Made by a program: the position numbers and the translations under genes | Source of the DNA: Methylobacterium sp. WSM2598 | GTDB taxonomy: Bacteria; Pseudomonadota; Alphaproteobacteria; Rhizobiales; Beijerinckiaceae | Direction: 5' to 3' | Length of the DNA: 64,000 nt | Assembly (NCBI RefSeq): GCF_000379105.1 | Contig: NZ_KB900609.1 | Span: 305,781 to 369,780, forward strand | Shown: positions 8,773-17,403 of the stretch, in pieces | How positions within the stretch are numbered: the first letter of the stretch is position 1 | Layout of the letters: each line of letters starts with the position of its first letter | The notes under the pieces: model-generated | Told to the model about the DNA's origin: nothing | Databases searched by the model: none | What the model saw: the letters and a program-made list of their open reading frames with translations, nothing else

Positions 8773-9708
8773 ATGCAAGGAACTATGGACGATCAGAATA
8801 TCGATACACTCTTTCAGCGACTGCTTCCCAAATTTGAGGCTTGGCTCGCCCTGCATAAGCCTTGGAAGCAAAATATGACAATTCCATCGACGGAGATCTG
8901 TCGCGTGGATCCATCCGCACCATTCATGCAATTCTCGACCTGTTCGGCGCGTGCTTTCTTTCATCCGGAATTCCAGAGAATCAGCAGGCTGATTAACGTC
9001 CCTCTTGATTTTCACCGTAAGTACTGGGAATGGGTGTTCTTGATCCACCAAGCCGAGACCGCCGGCGTGGTCGGGCCGGGGAAGCGGGGGCTGGTTTTCG
9101 GTGTTGGCCAGGAACCGCTGCCCGCCGTGTTCGCGCAGAAGGGATGCATCATCACCGCGACGGACGCGCCCACGGATATCGCGCAGAGCACGGGCTGGTC
9201 GAACAGCGATCAATTCGCTGAGGCACTCGCCACCCTTCCGGCCGGAACGATGGACCGAGCCGAGTTCGAGCGCTCGGTGGAATGGCGCGAGTGTGAGATG
9301 AATAACATCGATCCGGATTTCAAGGACTACGATTTCTGTTGGTCATCATGCTGCCTGGAGCATCTTGGTACTTTGAAAGCAGGCATGGATTTCAGCAAAA
9401 ATAGCGTCGTCAACACTCTCAAAGTCGGAGGCGTGGCGATCCACACGACCGAGTTTAACGTCAGTTCGAACACCAACACAGTGGAGAGCGGCCACACCGT
9501 CATCTATCGTCGCCAAGATCTTGAGCAGCTGATCGATGATGTGCGCGCTATGGGACACCAAATGAGTGACTTGAAAGTTGCACCCGACAGTCTCGTCATC
9601 GACAATTATGTGGATACCCCGCCATTCTCGCAGTTTCCGCACCTTAAGTTGATGCTTGAGGGCTACGTCTCGACGTCCGTAGGCCTTGTCATTCGCCGGA
9701 TGCATTGA
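8773..9708 (+). CDS. SAM-dependent methyltransferase-like protein
   Basis: 311 residues. The core of a class I methyltransferase fold is visible: GLVFGVGQEPLPAVFAQKGC as the glycine-rich SAM loop region, ITATDAP as the acidic end of strand 2, and DFCWSSCCLEHLG as the motif seen in methyltransferase-11/23-like proteins. The rest, including HTTEFNVSSNTNTVESGHTV, is typical of methyltransferases in polysaccharide loci. It follows the split glycosyltransferase on the same strand and has similar, less GC-rich codon use, so it probably modifies a surface glycan. A second ATG at 8785 is possible. The acceptor is unknown. Confidence 0.75.
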   Translation: MQGTMDDQNIDTLFQRLLPKFEAWLALHKPWKQNMTIPSTEICRVDPSAPFMQFSTCSARAFFHPEFQRISRLINVPLDFHRKYWEWVFLIHQAETAGVVGPGKRGLVFGVGQEPLPAVFAQKGCIITATDAPTDIAQSTGWSNSDQFAEALATLPAGTMDRAEFERSVEWRECEMNNIDPDFKDYDFCWSSCCLEHLGTLKAGMDFSKNSVVNTLKVGGVAIHTTEFNVSSNTNTVESGHTVIYRRQDLEQLIDDVRAMGHQMSDLKVAPDSLVIDNYVDTPPFSQFPHLKLMLEGYVSTSVGLVIRRMH

Positions 9709-10324
9709 GATCGCCGAGGGAGTGCCGTCGGCCTTTTGCCCCGGTTCCAGCTACTGAACCGGTGCGGCCCGCGCGCGCTCGCCGCAGCCGAGTCGCGTCT
9801 TGCTCGTGCCGATCCATGACGAGGCGCCGCTTGCGCCGATCTCCCGGGCGACGGGTCGGGGCCGCACCACGGAAGGTGGATCCGTTCACGGATCGACGGC
9901 GGTCACGGCGCGCTCGTTCAGCGAGCGAGACCGCTCGGCGGGGCGCGACCGGGAAGGAGCACGGCATCGTCGCGCGGCCGGTCGCACCGGCCCGCGCGGG
10001 ACGCCGACGAGGGTCAGCGTGTCCTGGCCGAGCCGGTTCGCCTCAGCGCCGAACGCGTCGACGAGGCGCCGGCCGTTCTCACGCGTGATGCCTCAAGCCC
10101 CGGGGCGACAAGCCGGGACGGGGCGGCCGGCGGAGCAAGAGGCCGTCCAAGCCGCGGGACCTTTCGAGGACAGCCGCAAATGGTGCGGTATTCGGGCCCG
10201 TCCCTTGGCCGATAAGCGGTCCAGTGAAAGTCTGGACAGAGAGGAAGCGGGCCGCGGTCACGCGCCTGTCAGCACATCTCGCAAACGTGCTGAGACGACG
10301 CAATCTCAATCACCGTGAGATGAG
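9709..10324. other. Region left of the element boundary, no clear gene
   Basis: GC-rich. On the minus strand near 9990-10085 one frame reads ITRENGRRLVDAFGAEANRL, which looks protein-like and may be a gene fragment, but it has no intact start or domain. Confidence 0.3.
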
Positions 10325-10341
10325 TGGTGCCCAGGGGCGGA
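10325..10341. repeat. attL: distal copy of the tRNA-Phe 3' end
   Basis: TGGTGCCCAGGGGCGGA is identical to 43469-43485, the last 17 bases of the tRNA-Phe gene including CCA. Together with the integrase next to the tRNA this marks the other end of a 33-kb integrative element. Confidence 0.85.
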
Positions 10342-11128
10342 CTGCGCCTTCCTGTACAAAGATCCAGCAAAATCAGTAAGTTAGCAAGCTCCCTCAGGTT
10401 CGGTGTGTAGCACATCTGTGGCACAGACCTCAAGGCCGCTGCCGAGGTCGAAGCGCGTCCACCTCGGCCCCGAGACCACAGGCTCTACCTCCTCGCAAGC
10501 ACGTCATTTCGCCATATCGCCGTACACGCCAGGCCCCTCACGGGCTCCGAGCCTCCACCGCTAGTCAGGCGGGATGGGGACCGCCGGATCAAGCGCCGAA
10601 GGGCATCGGCACTCAAGGGTGGCCCGGTCTGCCGGGCCGCTCAGGATGGGGGAACGGTCAGCATCCAAGCCCCCAAGACGACCGCCTGCTCCAAGGGTCC
10701 GGAGAGCAGGCATCCGTCCGCGTTGGCCGCCTAGATGGCGGGAAGCGGTGAGTAAAGGCCGACAGCCCAACCCCGGCCTGCCTGATCAAGGTTTCACCTC
10801 CGGCCCCGGCTCCGACGGCCTCCCACATGGGAGGGTGCGCGTGCCTCGCTGCTTCTGCCGGTCACCGGCGAAGCTGTGCCCTCTCGGGCACAACAGCACC
10901 TCAGGCCTCCCCTCCGGGAGGAGACAAGGCAATCTCCGATCTCTCAATCGAGAGAGATCAGGAACTGCATCCTGAGCCCGCCGCATTCGAGTCGCCAAAT
11001 CCTCGATTATCCAGTCTCTGGTCTCTGCCCCTTTCGCTAACCACCTGGAAAATCTGAATATTCTGTCCAGCCGCTCCGTTTTCTGTTGGGCCGGCTCCGC
11101 TTCTCGACGGTACACTGAAGCGTCCGGT
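10342..11128. other. Non-coding end of the element with a hairpin cluster
   Basis: No gene is convincing here. The stretch from 10595 to 10959 contains seven short, mostly perfect inverted repeats: GCCGA/TCGGC at 10595, GGCCCGG/CCGGGCC at 10621, CCTCCC/GGGAGG at 10819 and again at 10906, GCCGGTCACCGGC at 10857, TGTGCCC/GGGCACA at 10875, and GATCTCTC/GAGAGATC at 10938. Several have 4-base loops. It lies downstream of an HUH-like replication gene, so an origin or a structured RNA is plausible. Confidence 0.5.
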
Positions 11129-12319
11129 TCAGATATGGAGCGTCGTCAGCAGTTCGATGTTCCGGCGCTCACGTTCAGCCCGTTCCGCCGCCTCGCGCTC
11201 CGGCTGCATGCTTTTGTCATGCGCGTCGAGGTACTCGGTGGAGAACAGCACATGCGGATCGGTCTCACCGCACGCCAGCGCCGAGGGCGGGATCCTGTAC
11301 CGCTCCCGCAGCGCCGCTACGTTCATCCGATCCAAGTTCCGGCTCACCCCGAACCGCTTCGTCGCCACCAGACCCTGCGAGCGCAGCTTCACTCGCGCCG
11401 CCTGCTGCACCGGCACCGGCACCCTGGCCTGCTCCGGATCAAGCAGCCGCCGCTCCTTCGGTACCACCAAGCCCTTCATCATGTACTGAAACAGGCGCCA
11501 TTGCGCGATCACGTCCCGGTCATGCCGGTGGAGTATCCGCACCGCCCGCGTGCCAAGCCGCCGCTGCACGCTCTGACCCGAGATCGTCTTCACGGCGAAT
11601 TCGACCTGCCGTCGTAGCCAGGGCTTCCGGGCCTTCGGCATCACCATCAGGATGTGGCTGTGCAGGCCGTGCCGGCGCCCGTTCTCGATCACCCAAACCA
11701 AGGCGTAGGGAACGCAGCGCTTTCCGTCCTCATCCCGACAGGACAAGCAAGCCTTCCGCAGCAACTCCAGATAACGTCGGTGTGCCTCCGCCACGGCCGC
11801 AGGATCTGTGATGCCTACCCGTGACCAAGTGATCGACAAAAAGGTATTCAGCACTTTACCGAAGCAGTTCGCCAGTGCAATCGCTTCGTAGCCCTGCCTG
11901 AACTGCTTCGTGGACAGCGCCTGGGTCAGGCCCCAGCTGCCGACCGCGCGGCCGTACTCCTGCTGATTCCGCCCGAACACCGCCTGATGCCGCACCACCT
12001 CCGGATCGGCCGACTCAGCGCCGACCCAGTTCCGTCGTCCGATATCCTCCGGCTCGAGCCCATGCTCACGCAGAAACCGTAGCTGCTCACCCAGCCCTTC
12101 GATCCCGGCATGGAACTCCCTCCCCGGGTCCGCGGCGTCAGCTTCGGCAGTCTCCCTCTGTGCGTTGCCTCTCTTCCGTCGGCGCGCCTCAGCCGCCAGC
12201 TCGGCCTTCCGCGTCTCCGCCCAGGCCAGCTCAGACGGGCGCGCCGCCTCTCTACGCGCCTGGATCTCCTCCAGCGACGGGATGTAGATGCCGGCCACGT
12301 CGCTACCCTTCGGCTCCAT
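11129..12319 (-). CDS. Putative HUH-type replication initiator/relaxase-like protein
   Basis: About 396 residues from the ATG of MEPKGSDVAG. The centre reads ALVWVIENGRRHGLHSHILM, resembling the HxH metal-binding strand of rolling-circle (HUH) nucleases with a preceding hydrophobic strand. Further on, QWRLFQYMMKGL could supply the catalytic Tyr with a following Lys (Y-x-x-K). The N-terminus is a charged helix and CLSCRDEDGKRC is a possible Cys pair. The gene sits near one end of the integrative element beside a hairpin cluster, where a replication or transfer initiator would fit. The motif match is by eye, so the family assignment is tentative. Confidence 0.5.
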   Translation of the reverse strand: MEPKGSDVAGIYIPSLEEIQARREAARPSELAWAETRKAELAAEARRRKRGNAQRETAEADAADPGREFHAGIEGLGEQLRFLREHGLEPEDIGRRNWVGAESADPEVVRHQAVFGRNQQEYGRAVGSWGLTQALSTKQFRQGYEAIALANCFGKVLNTFLSITWSRVGITDPAAVAEAHRRYLELLRKACLSCRDEDGKRCVPYALVWVIENGRRHGLHSHILMVMPKARKPWLRRQVEFAVKTISGQSVQRRLGTRAVRILHRHDRDVIAQWRLFQYMMKGLVVPKERRLLDPEQARVPVPVQQAARVKLRSQGLVATKRFGVSRNLDRMNVAALRERYRIPPSALACGETDPHVLFSTEYLDAHDKSMQPEREAAERAERERRNIELLTTLHI

Positions 12320-12542
12320 CGACTTCACTCCAGGCGGAGGCCACACAAGCACGCAGCTCCCATGGGTTCAGCATATTCGCTGTTTGCCACGTCGGCTCGA
12401 CGCGCGGAGCGTTTCGCACATCTTCAGCCCTTCCGTCGCCCGCCCCATAGCGGCTGCGGCGGCTTTGCGCCTCCACTCCCGGCCCTCAACAACGCCGGGC
12501 CAGCCGTGAACCCCCGTCCACCACCGGAACGGGGCTCGCCTC

Positions 12543-13199
12543 ATGAATACCGCTGACGATCAACATGCCACCGCCAGCACCTCGGCCACGCGCTCCCCGA
12601 CCCGGCGGCGCCTGCTCGCTCTTTTCGCCGGCCTCCCTCACGCCGTCGGCCCCAACGCAACCGCCACCCGGTCAGTGCCCCGCGGCGACACTGACACCTT
12701 TGCGGATCCCATTCCCGACCTGTTCAGCGCGTTCGAAGCGGCCGTCATCCGGCACGAGGCCGCACTCTGGCGCTGCGATCGCCTCGAAGCCTGGCTTCTC
12801 GCCGAACTCCATCACCCTCGGGTTCAACTGCCGGCACCAGCAGGCACCCCCGTCCGCTACGCCGCAGATCCATACACCATCGCGCAGCACCTCCCGCCGG
12901 GCCGGCGCCGCTACCGCCTGCAGCAGGTCCTGCTTCGTCGGCAGCAAGCCTGGGCGCGCAGTGCCCGTGCCAGCGGCCTCACTCGTGCGCAGGAACAGGA
13001 GGCCACCCTCAATACTGCCGTTCGTGAAGCCGCCGCGACGCTCATCGCCGCGCCGGCTCACACCCACGACAGCATCTGCATCAAGCTCCTCGTCCTCCTC
13101 GCCGTGCAGGAACCCGACGAAGCCTTCCGCGACTGCTCGCCCTGGCCTGAGCTGCGGGTCATCCTCACTGATCTGAGCCGCCACACAGATCGATTCTGA
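12543..13199 (+). CDS. Hypothetical protein, 218 aa
   Basis: Starts at the ATG of MNTADDQHAT, with GGAACGGGG a few bases upstream. The N-terminal RRRLLALFAGLP looks like a twin-arginine-style segment, but no long hydrophobic stretch follows, so export is doubtful. The remainder is helical and rich in Arg/Gln/Ala (RRRYRLQQVLLRRQQAWARS). Divergent from the HUH-like gene. No recognised domain. Confidence 0.55.
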   Translation: MNTADDQHATASTSATRSPTRRRLLALFAGLPHAVGPNATATRSVPRGDTDTFADPIPDLFSAFEAAVIRHEAALWRCDRLEAWLLAELHHPRVQLPAPAGTPVRYAADPYTIAQHLPPGRRRYRLQQVLLRRQQAWARSARASGLTRAQEQEATLNTAVREAAATLIAAPAHTHDSICIKLLVLLAVQEPDEAFRDCSPWPELRVILTDLSRHTDRF

Positions 13200-13634
13200 C
13201 CCGCACACTGCGGCTGCGAAACGGTACCCCCCAAGCGCAAGAAGAGCGGGCGCGGCGCTGCCGGCGAGCTGCTTCCGGCTCCATATTCTCACATACCCCC
13301 GTGAGATGACGGCATCCCAGCAGACCCCGGCACGTCTGCCTACCTTAGCTTTCCCTCTGGACGTCTCCCCCTACGCTTCCTCGCTACTTCCAGCCGCTGC
13401 CGCTCCTCCTTTCCGATCCTACCATTCGGCCCTACGGTCGGCTGCTTCGATCCCTTAATGCGCCGATAAACGCAGTACGCGGTCCAGCCAACTTCGTCAG
13501 CTGTGTCAGCAGCTTAGCCACGGGCCGCTCCGTTTCTTGAGTGCTCTGCTCCATTTTCTGCGCGACGGCTAGCGAGCAACTTCGCGGCCGCTCCCATGAA
13601 GCTCTAGCTGTGCCCGCTGGAAAGGACTCGGCCC
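13200..13634. other. 435-bp gap without a gene
   Basis: Pyrimidine-rich DNA with frames open by chance. It contains the ribosome binding site of the following gene (GGAAAGGA, 13619-13626). Nothing else stands out. Confidence 0.4.
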
Positions 13635-14549
13635 CTGACCCTATCCCCCACCATCCTAGACCGCGCCCACGGTGCACTCCTCGGCCTCGCCGTCGGCGAC
13701 GCCCTCGGCAGTACGCTGGAGTTCATCGAGCGCGACACCCAGCCCCTCCACACCGAGATGCTTGGTGGCGGTCCCTTCCACCTCGAACCGGGGCAGTGGA
13801 CTGACGACACAGCGATGGCGCTCGCCCTCGCCGACAGCCTCGGCAGCTGCCACGGTCTCGATCCGCACGACCTCGCCACCCGCTTCGTGCGCTGGTGGGA
13901 GGAAGGCGCCTACTCCTGCACTGGCGACTGCCGCGACATCGGGATCACCACTCAAGAGGCGCTCGCCCGCTTCATCCATACCAGCGAGCCGTACGCAGGC
14001 TCCTCACACCCGCGCACCGCCGGCAACGGCAGCCTCATGCGCCTCGCGCCTGCCGCCCTCTTCTCCCTTCATGACGCCGCTTCCGCCGACCAACTCGCCC
14101 GCGACCAGAGCCGCATCACGCACGCGGCCCCGCAGGCGATCGAGGCCTGCGCCTACTTCGTCCAGCTCCTGCGAGACGCCATCCTCGGCCAGCCCGACGT
14201 GTTCCGCCCCCGTACCTGGTCCGGCGATCCAGCCATCGCCGCGATCGCCGCTGGCTCCTGGTGCCTGAAGTCGCGCGATCAGATCCGTTCGTCCGGCTAC
14301 GTCATTGACACCCTTGAGGCGGCACTCTGGGCCGTCGGCACCACCTCCACCTTCGAGGACGCGCTCATCTTGGCCGTAAACCTCGGTGAGGACGCCGACA
14401 CCGTCGGCGCTGTCACCGGTCAGTTCGCTGGCGCTCTCTACGGTGCCTCAGCTATCCCGGGGCGCTGGCTTCATCCCCTGGCCTGGCGAAGCGAGATTTC
14501 TGAGACCGCGGATCGGCTTCTCATCGACGCCCTAAGGGGCAGCAGCTGA
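13635..14549 (+). CDS. ADP-ribosylglycohydrolase (DraG-like)
   Basis: 304 residues if translation starts at CTG 13635. Family motifs are clear: GALLGLAVGDALGSTLEF at the start, WTDDTAMALALADSL with the metal-binding Thr-Asp-Asp, HPRTAGNGSLMRLAPAAL, and NLGEDADTVGAVTGQFAGAL with the second metal-binding acidic cluster. These enzymes remove ADP-ribose from proteins or small molecules. The first ATG/GTG (13758) lies after the conserved GDALG helix and would delete it, whereas GGAAAGGA lies 8 bases before the CTG, so a rare CTG start is proposed. A stop at 13605 limits further extension. Confidence 0.85.
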   Translation: MTLSPTILDRAHGALLGLAVGDALGSTLEFIERDTQPLHTEMLGGGPFHLEPGQWTDDTAMALALADSLGSCHGLDPHDLATRFVRWWEEGAYSCTGDCRDIGITTQEALARFIHTSEPYAGSSHPRTAGNGSLMRLAPAALFSLHDAASADQLARDQSRITHAAPQAIEACAYFVQLLRDAILGQPDVFRPRTWSGDPAIAAIAAGSWCLKSRDQIRSSGYVIDTLEAALWAVGTTSTFEDALILAVNLGEDADTVGAVTGQFAGALYGASAIPGRWLHPLAWRSEISETADRLLIDALRGSS

Positions 14550-14931
14550 CCCCTTTCAGACCTTTGCCCTGCTGCTTTCGAGATCCGCACTTGAGGGAGA
14601 AGCGGACGTGCACTGGATGGCCATAAGACCCCGTTTCAAGACGGACTAGAGAGCTTGGCCGTTGGGCGAGCGACGGACCTGGCGGGCGTTGGAGGCGTGT
14701 CTGACGCTACCCCAAATCGACGATGTGGACGCCCGCCGCCCGCGCCGAACTTGCGCGCGAGAGCCAGCCGCCTTCCTACGCAAGGAGCGGCTGGCTGTCC
14801 CGCCCTTAGAAATGCCTAGCGCGGCGCAACCATTTTGGGAATGTAACCGTAACAAACCCTGCGTGCGCATTCAGGGCGCATGATGGGGGGCGGCCGCACG
14901 GAGCCGACAAACTAAAATCCCGGAGGCTTCC
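14550..14931. other. Intergenic region with a regulatory motif
   Basis: No gene is supported. It contains one TGTTACNGTTACA site on the minus strand near its right end and the GGAGG of the next gene. Confidence 0.4.
14842..14854 (-). promoter_or_regulatory. TGTTACNGTTACA motif, copy 1
   Basis: Reads TGTTACGGTTACA on the minus strand, 77 bases before the 81-aa gene. One of five copies in this window, all inside the integrative element and all in intergenic DNA. Confidence 0.55.
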
Positions 14932-15177
14932 ATGGAGCGTTCCGAGAGACGTGGCCTCGCGAGGCTCTTGCTCCGTTATCCCGACCTCCGAGAGGCGCTC
15001 CGGGGCAAAGCCGCGGAAGACGCCACCTTCCGGGAGTTGTGCGACGCCTACGAGGCTGCCTGCGAGGCGGCTGCTTATTGGGCGAAATCGACCCAGCCAA
15101 TCGGGCCTGAGCGCGCGTGCGAATACCGACAGCTCGCGAACGCCGTCGAGGAAGACATCCTGCGCAACTTAGGGTAG
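14932..15177 (+). CDS. Small hypothetical protein, 81 aa
   Basis: Has a good ribosome binding site (GGAGG) before its ATG and begins MERSERRGLARLLLRYPDLR. All-helical, with two Cys and an acidic C-terminus (ANAVEEDILRNLG); no membrane span. It lies upstream of the wHTH-like gene on the same strand and is preceded by copy 1 of the shared motif. Function unknown. Confidence 0.6.
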   Translation: MERSERRGLARLLLRYPDLREALRGKAAEDATFRELCDAYEAACEAAAYWAKSTQPIGPERACEYRQLANAVEEDILRNLG

Positions 15178-15279
15178 GACATGAACCTGTTCGTAGCTTC
15201 CCCGGCTGATGAGGGGTCGCCCGACCACGGTTAGTGGGCAAGATCCACCTTGGTTCTAACGCAGCCTGCGGAGGATCCG

Positions 15280-16104
15280 ATGGATGCTGATTATGCGTCG
15301 GCTAACTCGAACGAGCCTTCACCAGAGCTCGAACGGGTGTTCCGCGAACTTGTAACTGCTACAGGCTTGCGGCTGTCCGAGCGCAATCGTCGCTTCCTCT
15401 CGTTCGTAGTCGAAGAGGCGCTGGCCGGGCGTGGTGAGCGCGTCAAAGCCTACACCATCGGGGTGGACGTCTTCGGCCGCGGTCCGGATTTCGACCCAGG
15501 CAAGGACCCCATCATCCGGATCGAGGCGACCCGAATCAGGTCGGCCCTCGCCGCTTATTACGCGGGCCCGGGCGCCCACAATCCAGTTCGGCTCGTCCTG
15601 CGGCCGGGGTCGTACATACCGGTCTGCGAGGCGGCCCAGCCGCCAACTGCACCCTCGGCCGATACTTCCGGCTGCCGGTTTCTGACTCCCAACGCGGAAG
15701 ATGCCCCGACCGGTCGGGTCCAAGTGGCCGTGGTGGTCACGCACCGGAGCGACCGGCGTGACAGGTGCGCGATGGCGAGGGGTGACATGTACGTCCACGC
15801 CATCGTCAAGGCCCTCGCCGGCCGAGGGTTTCGCGTCTTCGTGACACCTCCCCCAGAGCGCAGGGCGGCCGCGCAAGCCATGAAGGAACTGCTCTCCCGG
15901 CCCGACGAAGTTTTTGCCCTCGACATCGCCGTGCATGAGATTGCGGAAGGCTACCGCTATTCGTGGTCGCTCAACGGCCTGCACAGCGGCGAGATAAAGG
16001 CATCCGATGCCGTCGACGGAGTGGAAGACGTCGTCCCGGCAGGAGCACGCATCGATGCTCTCGCCGACACCGTCGCACAAAGCGTGACGGACGCCTGCAC
16101 CTGA
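15280..16104 (+). CDS. Winged-helix-like N-terminal domain protein (adenylate-cyclase-associated type)
   Basis: 274 residues. Residues of about 10-110 (SERNRRFLSFVVEEALAGRG, then VKAYTIGVDVFGRGPDFDPG, DPIIRIEATRIRSALAAYY and VRLVLRPGSYIPV) match the N-terminal wHTH-like domain common in rhizobial and methylobacterial adenylate-cyclase-like and TPR regulators. The C-terminal half (VQVAVVVTHRSDRR to VAQSVTDACT) resembles the alpha/beta sensor that often follows it, without a cyclase domain. The ATG at 15280 follows GGAGG at 7 bases and is preferred to the GTG at 15250. Its position between two copies of the shared motif makes it a candidate regulator of the element's envelope genes. Confidence 0.65.
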   Translation: MDADYASANSNEPSPELERVFRELVTATGLRLSERNRRFLSFVVEEALAGRGERVKAYTIGVDVFGRGPDFDPGKDPIIRIEATRIRSALAAYYAGPGAHNPVRLVLRPGSYIPVCEAAQPPTAPSADTSGCRFLTPNAEDAPTGRVQVAVVVTHRSDRRDRCAMARGDMYVHAIVKALAGRGFRVFVTPPPERRAAAQAMKELLSRPDEVFALDIAVHEIAEGYRYSWSLNGLHSGEIKASDAVDGVEDVVPAGARIDALADTVAQSVTDACT

Positions 16105-16160
16105 CCGCCGCGTGCGGGGCGAGGCTGCTCCTTGGCCCACACGGCTTCGCGTCTGAACGC

Positions 16161-16173
16161 TGTTACGGTTACA
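16161..16173 (+). promoter_or_regulatory. TGTTACNGTTACA motif, copy 2
   Basis: TGTTACGGTTACA lies 40 bases before the DUF3302 gene, the first gene of a four-gene operon. Confidence 0.55.
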
Positions 16174-16213
16174 GGCTTCAGGGGCATCCGCGCGCGTGCG
16201 ACCATCACGCACG

Positions 16214-16459
16214 ATGGCTATGCCCTTCATCGACATCTTCGCCTGGATCGTCCTGTTGGTCGTCGCCGCGACGCTCGTCGCGACGTTCGTCGCGCTCGGC
16301 GTGATGCCCGGCCGCATCGCTCGTAGTCGCGGGCACCCCTGGGCGCAGGCTGTGACTGTCGGCAGCTGGGCCACGCTGGTCTTCGGCTTCGTGTTCTGGC
16401 CGCTGATCCTGGTGTGGGCCTACGTCGATGCTCCCGCCAAGCAGGACGCGGGTGAATGA
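16214..16459 (+). CDS. DUF3302 inner-membrane protein (YiaW-like)
   Basis: 81 residues beginning MAMPFIDIFAWIVLLVV, with two hydrophobic spans (IFAWIVLLVVAATLVATFVA and TVGSWATLVFGFVFWPLILV). Small DUF3302 proteins of this shape are encoded directly before HlyD-type YiaV/YibH proteins, exactly as here: the stop overlaps the next start (ATGA). It probably forms part of an envelope export or adaptor complex whose substrate is unknown. An alternative ATG lies two codons later. Confidence 0.8.
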   Translation: MAMPFIDIFAWIVLLVVAATLVATFVALGVMPGRIARSRGHPWAQAVTVGSWATLVFGFVFWPLILVWAYVDAPAKQDAGE

Positions 16460-17391
16460 TCGTCTTCCTGCTCAACAGCTACATCGCCCTCCTGGTCCTG
16501 TTCGTCTGGCTTCGGTTCATCCCGTTCAACCTGTTCTGGAAGCTCTCGCCCGCACTGGTCCTCATCGTGCTGCTTGTCGGGCTGTTCATTCCGATGGGCT
16601 GGGGAGCGCCCTCTGGGCCGGCAGCGGTTATCCGCAACTCGGTCCAAATCGTCCCTTCGGTAGCCGGCGAGGTCGTGGACGTCCCGGTCAAGGCGAATAC
16701 GGCGCTCAAGGAAGGCGACGTCCTCTTCCGGATCGACGCGACGCCGTACCGGGCGCAGGTCGAGGTCATCGCGGCTCAGCTCAAGCTCGCCGAGACACGG
16801 CTCGCCGAGATGTCCCAACTGCAGAGCCGGGGGACCGGGCGCATGTTCGACGTCGAGCAGCGACAGGCCGAGGCCGACCAGTTGCGCGCCCAGCTTGAGG
16901 GCGCCAAGTGGAACCTCGACAAGACCACCGTGCGGGCTCCAGCCGACGGCTACGTGACCAACCTAACTCTACGGATTGGCGCGCGCGTCACCGCGCAGTC
17001 GCCGGTGATGGCCTTCATCGACACAGGTGACACCCTCATCGGCGCGGAGATCCCTCAAATCTACGCGCGCTACATCGAGCCCGGCCAGCCCGTCGAGATC
17101 ACCTTCAAGACGCTCCCGGGGACCGTCCACTCCGGGCGGGTCGAGGCCGTTCTGCAGGCCATAGCGACGGGGCAGGCGCAGTTCGGGGGATCCGCGGTGG
17201 CGCCGACCGACATCCAGTCCGCACCCTTCGTGGTCCGCCTCACGCTCGACGATGCCGAGGTGGCCCGCCGCCTGCCGGCCGGAAGCACCGGGACTGCCGC
17301 GATCTACACGGCCCACGTGCAGCAGGCCCACGTCATCCGGAAGGTCCTGCTCCGGCAGTCGGCGATCCTGAACTACGTCAACCCGTTCTGA
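16456..17391 (+). CDS. HlyD-family membrane fusion protein (YiaV/YibH-like)
   Basis: 311 residues. Two N-terminal hydrophobic segments (LNSYIALLVLFVWLRFIPF and LVLIVLLVGLFIPMGW) anchor it. Then come the lipoyl/barrel-sandwich half motif VAGEVVDVPVKANTALKEGD, a short coiled-coil hairpin (IAAQLKLAETRLAEMSQLQS) and the second half TTVRAPADGYVTNLTLRIGA. This is the arrangement of YibH-type periplasmic adaptors. It is translationally coupled to DUF3302, and no transporter ATPase lies nearby. Confidence 0.87.
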   Translation: MIVFLLNSYIALLVLFVWLRFIPFNLFWKLSPALVLIVLLVGLFIPMGWGAPSGPAAVIRNSVQIVPSVAGEVVDVPVKANTALKEGDVLFRIDATPYRAQVEVIAAQLKLAETRLAEMSQLQSRGTGRMFDVEQRQAEADQLRAQLEGAKWNLDKTTVRAPADGYVTNLTLRIGARVTAQSPVMAFIDTGDTLIGAEIPQIYARYIEPGQPVEITFKTLPGTVHSGRVEAVLQAIATGQAQFGGSAVAPTDIQSAPFVVRLTLDDAEVARRLPAGSTGTAAIYTAHVQQAHVIRKVLLRQSAILNYVNPF

Positions 17392-17403
17392 ACGAGGCGG
17401 CGA

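Noticed and set aside
9705..10318. Plus-strand frames that start like a glycosyltransferase (VLLVPIHDE)
   Set aside because: The resemblance ends after a few residues and the rest is low complexity.
10574..11115. Two open frames of 133 and 109 codons in the hairpin region
   Set aside because: They cross inverted repeats and have biased, non-protein-like composition; structure explains the sequence better.
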